From Luteococcus sp038433155 (GTDB lineage: Bacteria > Actinomycetota > Actinomycetes > Propionibacteriales > Propionibacteriaceae): 64,000 nucleotides of DNA. The notes below the pieces were generated by a model that saw only the letters and a list, made by a program, of their open reading frames with translations, did no database searches and was not told the DNA's origin. Numbering within the stretch: the first letter of the stretch is position 1; each line of letters begins with the position of its first letter. The stretch is taken from the NCBI RefSeq assembly GCF_038433155.1, contig NZ_JBCDMW010000023.1, positions 62,001 to 126,000 of the forward strand. The letters are read 5' to 3'. Below, piece after piece: positions 16,394 through 24,343 of this stretch. Made by a program: the position numbers and the translations under genes.

Positions 16394-16734
16394 CCCGCCT
16401 CCCCCGGCTCCAGATCGGCCGTCGCGGCGCCGGCCAGGTGCACCGGGCCCAGCACGCCGAGCCGGGCCGCAAGGTCAATCCGGACCGTCACGGTGGCCGA
16501 CCCGCGGCTGATCCGGGTCTCGGCACCCTTGGGCGCGCGCTGCTTGGCCTCATCGGCCGCGGCCTGGTCACCCCGGGCCAGCTGGCGCGCCATCTGGGAG
16601 GCCGTGTCGGCGCACCGGGTCTGCAGCACCACCAGATTGACCACCCAGCAGGCGAAGACCACCGCCATCGCTGCCGCCAGCAGCCCGACGGCCAGCTCCG
16701 CGGTCACCATGCCCCGTTGGTCTCGACGCATCAT
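16390..16734 (-). CDS. TadE-family pilus assembly protein
   Basis: A 114-residue protein: basic head MMRRDQRG, then the TadE N-motif MVTAELAVGLLAAAMAVVFACWVVNLVVLQTRC, and a mixed extracytoplasmic domain. The G-M-V-T-A-E sequence matches the prepilin peptidase site of TadE and Flp proteins. GGAG lies 3 nt before ATG 16734 and 6 nt before ATG 16731, so either may be used. The frame stays open to 16821, but the added residues are unconvincing. It overlaps the downstream TadG-like gene by 4 bp. Confidence 0.82.
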   Translation of the reverse strand: MMRRDQRGMVTAELAVGLLAAAMAVVFACWVVNLVVLQTRCADTASQMARQLARGDQAAADEAKQRAPKGAETRISRGSATVTVRIDLAARLGVLGPVHLAGAATADLEPGEAG

Positions 16735-16790
16735 GCGCTCCTTCTGCGCTGTTGGCCGGCCGGGTGACGGAGGGAGTGGTGAGGAAGCAA

Positions 16791-16823
16791 CCGTGGCGAC
16801 GCCCCCCACACGCGTCGCCACGG
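16791..16823. terminator. Hairpin between the pilin gene and tadE
   Basis: A perfect 12-bp stem (CCGTGGCGACGC and its complement) with a 9-nt loop lies 43 bp beyond the pilin stop, before tadE. No U-run follows. It may weaken read-through or stabilise the pilin message so that pilin is made in excess (inference). Confidence 0.55.
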
Positions 16824-16865
16824 CCTGCCTGCCTCACGTTCCCCGTGTGCCACCCGTCCCGCGGG

Positions 16866-17159
16866 TCACTTGGCGGGCAGCTTCTGGCCCACCTGGCCGA
16901 TCAGGACGGTGACCTGCTTCAGCAGGGCCCGGAAGAAGGAGTTGTCGTTGAAGACCTTCACCAGGACCAGCGCCAGGGCGATGGCGGCCAGGATCCCGAC
17001 GGCGTACTCCGCGGTCACCATGCCACGCTGGCAGGCGCGACGGGTACGGCTGAGCGGGCGCTCCCGGAAGGCGACCTCCGGCTGGGCCCAGGAGGTCTGC
17101 TCGGTGAGGCCGGCCTGGGTGGCCTCGACCTCGGTGGGGGTGATGGTGCTGGCGGACAT
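16866..17159 (-). CDS. Flp-type pilin (DUF4244)
   Basis: A 97-residue pilin precursor. A 45-residue polar leader containing RTRRACQRG precedes the processing-site motif G-MVTAEYAVG, a hydrophobic helix (ILAAIALALVLVKVF) and a short C-terminus (FFRALLKQVTVLIGQVGQKLPAK). This is the DUF4244 layout of the actinobacterial tad locus and the likely major subunit. GAAAGGAG lies 6 nt upstream of the ATG, a strong site that fits high expression. Confidence 0.88.
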   Translation of the reverse strand: MSASTITPTEVEATQAGLTEQTSWAQPEVAFRERPLSRTRRACQRGMVTAEYAVGILAAIALALVLVKVFNDNSFFRALLKQVTVLIGQVGQKLPAK

Positions 17160-17251
17160 GGCCGCTCCTTTCGTTGGTGTTCCCGGGCATCACCGGGTTC
17201 ACCCAGCAGTGTCGAAATCGGGTTCACGTTTGCGTCACGCCAACCGCGGGC

Positions 17252-17288
17252 TGTGGACAATTCCTCGGAATCGGATTTCTGTGGAAAA
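17252..17288. other. Two DnaA-box-like 9-mers upstream of the pilin gene
   Basis: TGTGGACAA (17252-17260) and TGTGGAAAA (17280-17288) match the reverse complement of DnaA boxes (TTGTCCACA, TTTTCCACA). They lie in the 17160-17498 gap, which has lower GC than its surroundings. A weak 48-codon frame (minus, 17315-17461) is the only other content and is not called as a gene. Confidence 0.4.
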
Positions 17289-17498
17289 GTCGCGTCGCCG
17301 CTTGTCAGAGGCACTCACTGCGCGGAGCACGGGACCACTTCGGCCCAAATCAGGCCTCCAGGTGTTGTCCGACGGATCCTGGTGCGCTCGGCTGCTGACA
17401 ACCTGGGCATTCGTGCCTTAGCTTTGCTGGTGAAGAGCTTGCAGACCTCGCTCGACCTCATGGAAGGTCACCTCAGCGGGAGCGTCACAAGCTCTTCC

Positions 17499-17852
17499 TC
17501 ATTTGACCTGCAGAAGCCCTCCATCCCAGAAGACCCAGACGTGATGGTCGGGGTGCCCGTTCGGTTCCTGCTTGCGGAGACCATCGATCAGTCGCCTGCC
17601 AGGTCTGTGCGCTCCGTGGTCAACCATGAAGTTGGACTTGCCCTGACGTAGACCGCGGGAGATGTAGTCCTTCATCGTCTGCAGGTTTCCGGTGCGCTTG
17701 GGCTCGATCAGGACACCAGAGCGCCACTCGAAGTCCGAGGCCGCTGAAATCAGGCCCGTTGCCGGATCGACCTCCCCTTGGGGAATCCAGCGGACAATCG
17801 AGTTCCCGTCAGCGAGAAAGCGTTCCGCGAACTCGATCTCGTGAGGCTTCAT
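17499..17852 (-). CDS. Orphan CdiA-CT-like PD-(D/E)XK nuclease domain
   Basis: A 117-residue protein with the pattern of the CdiA C-terminal tRNA-nuclease/toxin family: HEIEFAERFLADG with Glu5, SDFEW with Asp40, IEPK with Glu50-x-Lys52, then the helix MKDYISRGLRQGKSNFMVD and a hydrophobic strand VWVFWDGG. E...D...ExK is a plausible nuclease active site. It is freestanding, with no large Rhs/CdiA carrier, no signal peptide and no recognised immunity gene. It interrupts the tad operon in the same orientation and lies in DNA of lower GC. The start at 17852 is the family-like one but has a poor ribosome site; the frame is open to 18017. The assignment rests on motif recall, so confidence is moderate. 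Confidence 0.55.
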   Translation of the reverse strand: MKPHEIEFAERFLADGNSIVRWIPQGEVDPATGLISAASDFEWRSGVLIEPKRTGNLQTMKDYISRGLRQGKSNFMVDHGAHRPGRRLIDGLRKQEPNGHPDHHVWVFWDGGLLQVK

Positions 17853-18071
17853 CACCGCACCGGTGGTCGCGAGCGGCAGTGCGGTCTGGCGTCTTTGCCA
17901 GCGATCCTCGTCCGCTGGGCTCCGTTCCCGGGGAGTGCGGCAGTCCCTCGGAGCAGGCCGATACCCCTTACTGGGGTTCGATTGAGCTGCCTTCCATCCC
18001 TTCGGGCACGGCCTCACCGTCGATGCTCCCGTTACGCTCCGGCTGGCGTCTGCTGCGAACCACCGACGGTG

Positions 18072-18815
18072 TCAGCGCAGGGTCAGGCTGCCCACCAGGC
18101 CGGCGACGATCGGCACCACGCCGGTCAGCAGGAAGGCGGGCAGGAAGCAGGTCATCAGCGGTAGCACGGAACGGACCCCCACCGCCCGGGCGCGCGCCAG
18201 CTGGGCATCCTGCCGGGCCCTGCGCACGTCGGCCGCGTGCTGGCGCAGCACGGCCGCGGCGGCGCTGCCGGTGTCGCTGCTGCGCGCCAGATCCCGGGCG
18301 ATCGGCCCCCAGCCCGCCTCTTCGGCGACGGCACGCCACGCGTCCGCATCGGACAGCCCGACCTCCACCCGGGACCGGACCGACGCCAGGGTCTCCGCCG
18401 TGGCCGTCGGGCCGATCGAGGCCACCTCCGCGACGGCCGTCCGCAGCGGCGCCCCCGCCTCCAGGGTGGCCGCCAGCAGCTCCAAGGTCTCGGGCAGCTG
18501 GGCCCGCACCCGGGCACTGCGACGCCTCCCCGCTCCGGGCTCCAACTGGCCGAGCACCACCACCGCCACCAGCCCGACCGCCGGGGCCAAAAGCATCCCC
18601 TGTACCCCGGGCAGCAGCAGGACGGCGACGGCGGCCAGCACCAGTGCCACCCGGATCCGCAGGCCCAGCCGCATCGCCCCCGGCCGGCCCCGGACCCAGC
18701 CGGGCAGCCGGCGCCCCTGACCTCGCGGCCCCAGCCGTCGCACGGGTTGGCCGGCGGTGAGCCACACCGCCAGCCCCGCACAGCCAGCGGCCAGGGCGAT
18801 CGCCGGCGAGATCAC
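18072..18815 (-). CDS. tadC: TadC-like type II secretion F-domain protein
   Basis: Inner-membrane platform protein of the Flp pilus machine, 247 residues. Hydrophobic segments lie near the N-terminus (ISPAIALAAGCAGLAVWL) and at about 65-105, followed by the cytosolic T2SSF helical domain (RVRAQLPETLELLAATLEAGAPLRTAV, EVGLSDADAWRAVAEEAGWGPIARDLARS) and a C-terminal membrane hairpin. GTG 18815 follows GGGGGAG and overlaps the tadB stop (GTGA). It is partnered with TadB as the usual heterologous pair. Confidence 0.85.
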   Translation of the reverse strand: MISPAIALAAGCAGLAVWLTAGQPVRRLGPRGQGRRLPGWVRGRPGAMRLGLRIRVALVLAAVAVLLLPGVQGMLLAPAVGLVAVVVLGQLEPGAGRRRSARVRAQLPETLELLAATLEAGAPLRTAVAEVASIGPTATAETLASVRSRVEVGLSDADAWRAVAEEAGWGPIARDLARSSDTGSAAAAVLRQHAADVRRARQDAQLARARAVGVRSVLPLMTCFLPAFLLTGVVPIVAGLVGSLTLR

Positions 18816-19624
18816 GACTCCCCCACCCGGCGAGCCATGTGCTCGGTCCACAGCACCCCGGCACAGGCCAGCAGCACGCCACCGGTCAGGCAGAGCTGGC
18901 CCGGCAGACTCCGGGTGAGGAAGCCAACCGGGTCACCCCCGGACAGCCGCCCCATCAGGATCCCCACCACAGGCAGGAAGGCCAGCAGCCGGGCGGTGGC
19001 GCGCGGTCCGGCGAGTTCGGCGTCGATCAGCCGGCGCGCCGCCGACTCCTGCCGGATCTGGTCACTCACCTGGAGCGCCAGCTCCGCGATCGGTGCGCCG
19101 GTGCGTTCCCCCAGCTCCCAGGCCCGGGCCAGGCTCACCAGCCCGTCGCGGCCGGGCTGATCCCCCGCGACGCGCAACGCCCGGCCGACATCGCCCCCAA
19201 TCGCCTGGGTGGCGGCAGGCCGCTCCATGCAGGGGCTGTCGGTGGCGGCCGAGACCAACGCGACGCTGGGCACCGCACCAATCCGCAGCTGCCCCGCCAC
19301 CGTCTGGGTGGCGTGGGCCACATCGGCGGCGGCCAGCCGGCGTCGACGCTCAGCCCGCGACTGCCAGGCCAACCAGCCTCCGGTCAGCGCCAGGCACAGC
19401 AGGATCACCGTCCACAGCAGGCCAGCCAACCCACCGAGCCAGCCGCCCACCGTCAAAGCGCCCACTCCGCCCAGGACGACGGGCATTCCGGCGGGCAGCC
19501 GACGCCGGCTTCGCGGACCGGCGATCAGCCGACGCCCGGGCGGCACCAGCACCCAGACACACGCCCCCGCGGCCACGGCCGCCGCCGCACCGTGCGCCCA
19601 GCCCACCAGACCACCCACGCTCAT
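18812..19624 (-). CDS. tadB: TadB-like type II secretion F-domain protein
   Basis: Second platform protein, 270 residues. Membrane segments lie at about 7-27 and 46-88. The T2SSF domain carries AGQLRIGAVPSVALVSAATD and LVSLARAWELGERTGAPIAELALQVSDQIRQESAARRLIDAELAGPRATARLLAFLPVVGILMG, with a final membrane helix. Both ends overlap neighbours by 4 bp (tadA upstream, tadC downstream), so the ATPase and platform are translationally coupled. Confidence 0.87.
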   Translation of the reverse strand: MSVGGLVGWAHGAAAAVAAGACVWVLVPPGRRLIAGPRSRRRLPAGMPVVLGGVGALTVGGWLGGLAGLLWTVILLCLALTGGWLAWQSRAERRRRLAAADVAHATQTVAGQLRIGAVPSVALVSAATDSPCMERPAATQAIGGDVGRALRVAGDQPGRDGLVSLARAWELGERTGAPIAELALQVSDQIRQESAARRLIDAELAGPRATARLLAFLPVVGILMGRLSGGDPVGFLTRSLPGQLCLTGGVLLACAGVLWTEHMARRVGES

Positions 19625-20853
19625 GACAGCAACTCCTTCAGTTCATCCCAGGCCGCGGCCCGGGTGGCCAACCGATCGGGCCCGAAGCGCACCGCATCCA
19701 CCACCTCGATCTCGTGATCCGGACGACGGCGCACCACTCCCAGCTGGGCGACTCCGCGTCGTCCGTCGCCGGTGCGCTGGACGTGCACCACCACCCGCAG
19801 CGCCGAGGCCACCTGTGCGTGGGTCGCCTCCCGGTCCATCCCGCCCAGTGCCGCCAGTGCCTCCAGCCGGGCGGGCACGTCGGTGGCGGAGTTGGCGTGC
19901 ACCGTGCCGCAGCCGCCTTCATGCCCGGTGTTCAGGGCGGTGAGCAGGTCACACAGCTCGGCGCCGCGCACCTCCCCCAGCACCAACCGGTCGGGCCGCA
20001 TCCGCAGCGCCTGCCGCACCAGATGGGTGAGGCTGACGGCGCCGACCCCCTCCGCATTGGGCTGGCGAGCCTCCAGGCGCACGCAGTGGGGGTGTTCGGG
20101 CGCCAGTTCCCGCGAGTCCTCCACCACTAGCAGGCGTTCCTCGGGCGGCACCAGCGACAGCATCGACGCCAACAGGGTGGTCTTGCCGGAGCCCGTGCCG
20201 CCCGAGATCAGGAAGGCCACCCGGGAGGCGACCACCGCCCGCAGCAGCTCGGCGCATTCGTCGCTGATCGAGCCGGTCTCCACCCATCGGGACAGGGGGA
20301 AGGACTGTCGCGACGGGACGCGCAGGCTGAGGCAGGTTCCCGGATCGGCGATTCCGCCCAGCACGGCATGCACCCGGGTGCCGTCGGCGAGCCGGGCATC
20401 GACGCACGGACTGGCCTCGTCCAGGCGTCGCCCCACCGAGGCCGCCAGCCGCACCGCCAGCCGACGCACCTCGTCGTCGTGCCCGAAGCGCACCTCGGTG
20501 CGTTCCAGGCCGCGGCCACGATCGACGAAGACCTGGCCCGGCCCGTTGACCAGCACGTCGGTGACCCCGTCCAGGTGGAGCAGCGGCTCCAGCGGGCCGG
20601 CCCCGACGCTGGTGCGACGCAGATCCTCCAGGGCGCGCAGCACCAGGGCGTCGGAGACCACCAGACCCAGCCCGCGCAGCGCCTGCGCCACATCCGACGG
20701 GTGGTAGGCCCGCCCCAGCCCGGCCAGGCGCATCCGGAGCAACTCCAGGTCCTCCGCCGGCAGCACCCCGCTGGCCGTCGCCCCCAGCCCGACCGGGGAG
20801 ATCGTCGTCGGGCCGTCATCCGGCCCCGGCATCGCTCGTCGAGCGGACATCAC
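19621..20853 (-). CDS. tadA: TadA/CpaF-type pilus assembly ATPase
   Basis: Secretion ATPase of 410 residues powering Flp pilus assembly. The N-terminal domain contains GAGPLEPLLHLDGVTDVLVNGPGQVFVDRGRGLE, typical of CpaF. Walker A ISGGTGSGKTTLLAS is at 217-230, the Asp box in LLVVEDSRELAPEHPHCVRLEARQPN, Walker B-like RPDRLVLGEVRGAELCDLLTALNTGHEGG, and the His box GTVHANSATDVPARLEALA. All catalytic elements are intact. Both ends overlap neighbours by 4 bp. The orthologue heads the mycobacterial Rv3659c cluster. Confidence 0.93.
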   Translation of the reverse strand: MMSARRAMPGPDDGPTTISPVGLGATASGVLPAEDLELLRMRLAGLGRAYHPSDVAQALRGLGLVVSDALVLRALEDLRRTSVGAGPLEPLLHLDGVTDVLVNGPGQVFVDRGRGLERTEVRFGHDDEVRRLAVRLAASVGRRLDEASPCVDARLADGTRVHAVLGGIADPGTCLSLRVPSRQSFPLSRWVETGSISDECAELLRAVVASRVAFLISGGTGSGKTTLLASMLSLVPPEERLLVVEDSRELAPEHPHCVRLEARQPNAEGVGAVSLTHLVRQALRMRPDRLVLGEVRGAELCDLLTALNTGHEGGCGTVHANSATDVPARLEALAALGGMDREATHAQVASALRVVVHVQRTGDGRRGVAQLGVVRRRPDHEIEVVDAVRFGPDRLATRAAAWDELKELLS

Positions 20854-22055
20854 GAGGCCCTCCCGCCGGGCAGGTCCACCCCGCCCGGCCCGGCCAGCAG
20901 GCCCTCCAACAGCCGGCCCACCTGCCGGGCATAGCCCCGCCGGCCCCGACCCACCGGCACCGCCTGCTCCGCTGCCCGGGTGACGGCCCGGTCGTCGTTG
21001 AAGGAACCCAGCAAGGCGATGCCCAGCGTCTCGGCCACTGTCTCCGGGTCAATCCGACGGGCGGCTCCGGTACGCACCACCAGCTCGATGTCATGCAGCC
21101 CCAGCGCCCAGGCGCGGCTCTGTGCCGCCACCACACCCCGCACATCGGCCCCGCAGATCAGCAGTTGCCGCTGCCCCGGCCAGCCCTCGACGGCCTGGTC
21201 ACCGCCGGAACCCCCGTCCAGCACCACCAGGTCATGGGTCCGGCTGAGGCATTCCAGCACCGACCGCACCGCCTCCGCCCCCGGCAGGCCGGGTCTCATC
21301 CCGTCGGCTCCCGGCGGCCCGCCGAAGTCCGGCCGGCTGTGCGCCACCACGTCAACCCCGGAGACATTGGGCAGCTGGCCCACCAGGGAGTCAATGTGCC
21401 CGGCGGCCGAACGCAGGTCATGCCAACGCCACCCCGGCACCGTCTCCGCCCCGAAGATCAGGTCCAGCCCACCACCCGTCGGATCCAGCTCCACGGCGGC
21501 CGCCCGCAGCCCACGCTCCGACGCCTGTTGGGCCAGGGCACAGCACAGCGTGCTCACCCCCAACCCGCCGGAGCCACCCACCACCCGCACCACCTGCGCC
21601 TCCCCGGCGCCGACCTGCCCCTGGTCAAGCACCGACGTGAGCAGCGCGGACTGCTCCGGCAACACCAGCACCGACGCCTGCAACAGCGCAGACCAGTCCG
21701 CCAGCTCCGCCAGCGACGTCCCCACCAGATGGATGCCCGGCCGCGGTTCCAGCGCGATCCCGCACACCAGCGGCGCCATCTCCACCCCCACCAGCACGCA
21801 AGGTGAGGAACGCCAGGCCGCCCGGATCTGGCTGGGCTCGCGCACCAGCCGGGGCTCGACGCCCGCCGCGGCAGCCGCGGCCAGAGCCGCCTCGATCACC
21901 CGCGAGTCCCGGGCCACCAGCAGGGGCGGCGCCGGGGCCGCCGCGGGCCCGGATGACTGGCCGGCGGACACCCGGCGCGAGCCGCCCGGCGGCCGGGGCG
22001 ACGCCGCTGTGGAACCGCTCTTGGATCCCCGTGGGGGACGCATCGTGGTCTTCAT
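20850..22055 (-). CDS. CpaE/Ssd-like MinD-family protein
   Basis: First gene of the tad operon, 401 residues: a Pro/Arg-rich N-tail (1-45), a receiver-like domain (about 45-140) and a MinD/ParA-type fold. The P-loop equivalent VVGGSGGLGVSTL lacks the deviant-Walker lysines, as recalled for mycobacterial Ssd, so ATP binding is doubtful. The switch-like VELDPTGGGLDLIFG and HDLVVLDGGSGGD follow. CpaE proteins place the pilus machine; Ssd affects septum formation. The ATG at 22055 is preferred; no strong ribosome site is visible. Two DnaA-box-like motifs lie 60-90 bp upstream. Confidence 0.8.
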   Translation of the reverse strand: MKTTMRPPRGSKSGSTAASPRPPGGSRRVSAGQSSGPAAAPAPPLLVARDSRVIEAALAAAAAAGVEPRLVREPSQIRAAWRSSPCVLVGVEMAPLVCGIALEPRPGIHLVGTSLAELADWSALLQASVLVLPEQSALLTSVLDQGQVGAGEAQVVRVVGGSGGLGVSTLCCALAQQASERGLRAAAVELDPTGGGLDLIFGAETVPGWRWHDLRSAAGHIDSLVGQLPNVSGVDVVAHSRPDFGGPPGADGMRPGLPGAEAVRSVLECLSRTHDLVVLDGGSGGDQAVEGWPGQRQLLICGADVRGVVAAQSRAWALGLHDIELVVRTGAARRIDPETVAETLGIALLGSFNDDRAVTRAAEQAVPVGRGRRGYARQVGRLLEGLLAGPGGVDLPGGRAS

Positions 22056-22116
22056 GCCCAGCAGTGTGTGCAAATGGCCCCGGGATTTTTCACCTCCGGG
22101 GCCTCCCGGGCAAATC

Positions 22117-22142
22117 TGTGGACAACTTCTGCCTGTGGACAA
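22117..22142. other. Paired DnaA-box-like motifs in the cpaE-methyltransferase divergent gap
   Basis: TGTGGACAA occurs at 22117-22125 and again at 22134-22142, 17 bp apart (about 1.6 helical turns). Both match TTGTCCACA on the minus strand. They lie in the divergent promoter region. With the pair at 17252-17288 they bracket the tad locus. Confidence 0.45.
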
Positions 22143-22188
22143 CTCGTCCGTGACAACGCGCAGGTCACGAGGCCCACGCCACGTCGCC

Positions 22189-22194
22189 TAGAAT
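22189..22194 (+). promoter_or_regulatory. -10 element of a leaderless methyltransferase message
   Basis: TAGAAT is followed by 7 nt and then the ATG at 22202, with no ribosome-binding site. That spacing puts the transcript start at the A of the start codon. Confidence 0.6.
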
Positions 22195-22201
22195 CGCCCC
22201 C

Positions 22202-22954
22202 ATGCCAGCCCCCCGTCGCAGCCAGTTCCCGGCGCCCGCCCTCGACTGGATGGTCGGCGCCGAGCCCCGTCGGGTGCTCAACCTGGCGGGTAGCGCCGCC
22301 CTGCCCAAGCTGCTGGCGGGGATGGGCCACCAGGTGATGACGGTGGACCGGGATCTGGCGCAGGTGGCCCGGCTGCACGCCGATGACCGGCTGGTGGCGA
22401 TTGCCGCGGAGGCGGAATCCCTGCCCTTCGACCCCTGCCAGTTCGATGTGGTCACCGTCAACCAGGTCTTCCACCGCTTTGCACCCGGCCTGGTGCTGAG
22501 CGAGATGGCGCGGGTGCTGCGCCCCGGCGGCCACGCCAGCATCAGCTACCTGGTGCGCGACGACAGCGTGCCGTGGGTGAAGCGCCTGATCCGCCTGCTG
22601 CGCCAGGTGGACGAGAATGCGATGCGGGGTGACTACGGCGATGGGTCCGTGGAGTCCCTTGCCAGCAGCAAGTACTTCCCGGAGCTGGAGATGAAGCGCT
22701 TCCGGGTCTGGCAGCAGGTGGACCGCCCCACCCTGCTGGGCATGGTGGCCAACCAGACCGCCGTCGCGGCCCTGGACGAGGATCTGCGCCAGTTGGTGCT
22801 GAACGACGCCGCCGCCCTCTATGACTCGGCCAATCCCGGCGCCGACGAGCTGCGGCTGCCCTATGAGCTGCGGATCTGGCGGGCCTGGGTGGACCACGAG
22901 GAGCTCACCGCGCCCATCGAGATCGACGACAGCGGCCTGGTCATTCCGCTCTGA
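22202..22954 (+). CDS. Class I SAM-dependent methyltransferase
   Basis: A 250-residue methyltransferase of the UbiE/Methyltransf_11 kind. The glycine loop is atypical (RVLNLAGSAALPKLLAGMGHQVMTVDRD), the adenine region is AIAAEAESLPFDPCQFDVVTVNQVFHRF, and the post-motif region MARVLRPGGHASISYLVRDDSVPW is standard. The substrate is unknown. It is divergent from cpaE and probably leaderless, so the start is set by the -10 at 22189. A homologue beside the ssd gene is common in actinobacteria, as far as I recall. Confidence 0.75.
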   Translation: MPAPRRSQFPAPALDWMVGAEPRRVLNLAGSAALPKLLAGMGHQVMTVDRDLAQVARLHADDRLVAIAAEAESLPFDPCQFDVVTVNQVFHRFAPGLVLSEMARVLRPGGHASISYLVRDDSVPWVKRLIRLLRQVDENAMRGDYGDGSVESLASSKYFPELEMKRFRVWQQVDRPTLLGMVANQTAVAALDEDLRQLVLNDAAALYDSANPGADELRLPYELRIWRAWVDHEELTAPIEIDDSGLVIPL

Positions 22955-23056
22955 CCAGCGGCTTCGCGTGATCCCCGCAGCCATCCGGTAGAATTCACCA
23001 CTGGTGTGCCGGGAAGTCTGGTCGGCGTCGTTGCTGTCAACCCCGAACGGACTCCC

Positions 23057-24268
23057 GTGAGCCTGCCCCTCCCTCCCCGTCCCCGGATCATCTTCGGCCC
23101 CGGCCGCGACGCGGACACCCGCCATCTGGCCGACATCCTGCGCAGCGAGACCACCGGTGGTCTGCTGATGCTGGCCGCCACCGCCGTCGCACTGCTGGTG
23201 GCCAACCTGGCCCCGGGCTTCTACCAACACCTGTCCCACCTCACGCTGGGCCCGCTGGATCTGCACCACTGGGCCGCCGACGGGCTGCTGACCATCTTCT
23301 TCTTCGTCGCCGGGTTGGAGCTGAAACGCGAACTGGTGGAGGGTTCCCTCAGCCGCCCCGCCGACGCCCTGCTGCCAATCCTGGCCGCCCTGGGCGGAAT
23401 GGTGGTGCCCGCGCTGCTCTACGTCGGAGTCAACCTGGCCGGCAACGGCACCCTGAATGGTTGGGCCATCCCGATGGCCACCGACATCGCCTTCGCCCTG
23501 GCGGTACTGGCCATCGTCGGCTCCAGCCTGCCGTCGGGGCTGCGCGCCTTCCTGCTGACCCTCGCCATCGTCGACGACCTGGGTGCCATCATCGTGATCG
23601 CCGTCTTCTTCGCCACCGGGATCGCCTTCCTGCCGTTGCTGGGCGCGCTGGCCTGCGTGGCGGCCTTCTGGTTCCTGCAGCGCCGCCGGGTGAACAGCGT
23701 GTGGCCCTACCTGCTGTTGGGGGTCGCGGCGTGGTGGCTGATGCTGCAGTCGGGGGTGCACGCCACCATCGCGGGCGTCGCGCTGGGCCTGGTCACCCGC
23801 ACCGACGAGTACGAGGAGCACGACCCGGTGGACCGCTGGAAGCACGCCGTCGAGCCCTGGTCAGCGGGTCTGGTGGTGCCCATCTTCGCCTTCTTCGCCG
23901 CCGGGGTGCCGGTGAACCAGGAGATGATCCGTTCGCTGGTCAACCGCCCCGAGGCGCTCGGCGTGATGCTGGGCCTGTTCCTGGGCAAGTTCGTCGGCGT
24001 CTTCACCGCCGCCCGGCTGACGGCCAGGTTCACGTCTGCGACGCTGGCCCCGGGGGTTCGCTGGGCCGACGTCGGCGGGATGGCGGTGCTCACCGGGATC
24101 GGCTTCACCGTCTCCCTGTTGATCGCCGATCTGGCCTTCCCCGGTGACCCGCAGACCGCCCAGAGCGCCAAGGCGGCGGTGCTGGTGGCCTCCCTGCTGG
24201 CGGCCGTGGTGGGGGGCCTTCTGTTACGCCGACGGAGTAAAAGCCACGCGGCACAGCCCGAACAGTGA
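23057..24268 (+). CDS. nhaA: Na+/H+ antiporter NhaA
   Basis: Exchanges Na+ for H+ across the membrane. A 403-residue protein with about 12 membrane segments. Hallmarks: FFFVAGLELKRELVEG, MATDIAFALAVLA, LRAFLLTLAIVDDLGAIIVIAVFF (the paired Asp residues of the ion site), SGVHATIAGVALGL and VGGMAVLTGIGFTVSLLIADLAF. GTG 23057 gives the usual short N-terminus. An in-frame GTG at 23006 lies 12 nt after a TAGAAT -10 (22989-22994) and could serve a nearly leaderless message, adding 17 residues. Confidence 0.92.
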   Translation: MSLPLPPRPRIIFGPGRDADTRHLADILRSETTGGLLMLAATAVALLVANLAPGFYQHLSHLTLGPLDLHHWAADGLLTIFFFVAGLELKRELVEGSLSRPADALLPILAALGGMVVPALLYVGVNLAGNGTLNGWAIPMATDIAFALAVLAIVGSSLPSGLRAFLLTLAIVDDLGAIIVIAVFFATGIAFLPLLGALACVAAFWFLQRRRVNSVWPYLLLGVAAWWLMLQSGVHATIAGVALGLVTRTDEYEEHDPVDRWKHAVEPWSAGLVVPIFAFFAAGVPVNQEMIRSLVNRPEALGVMLGLFLGKFVGVFTAARLTARFTSATLAPGVRWADVGGMAVLTGIGFTVSLLIADLAFPGDPQTAQSAKAAVLVASLLAAVVGGLLLRRRSKSHAAQPEQ

Positions 24269-24343
24269 GCGCCTTGGTGCCCGTGACGGGCTGAAACGTC
24301 TAGTGTTTGACTGGAACACAGCACACTTCTAGGAGCTGAGCAC

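Noticed and set aside
17315..17461. 48-codon minus-strand frame downstream of the CdiA-CT-like gene as an immunity gene
   Set aside because: It has no convincing ribosome site or family resemblance and is shorter than known immunity proteins. It is kept only as something to test.
17252..22142. A chromosomal replication origin suggested by DnaA-box-like motifs
   Set aside because: Only four scattered motifs, no AT-rich unwinding region, and no dnaA or dnaN nearby. dnaX and recR alone do not mark an origin.
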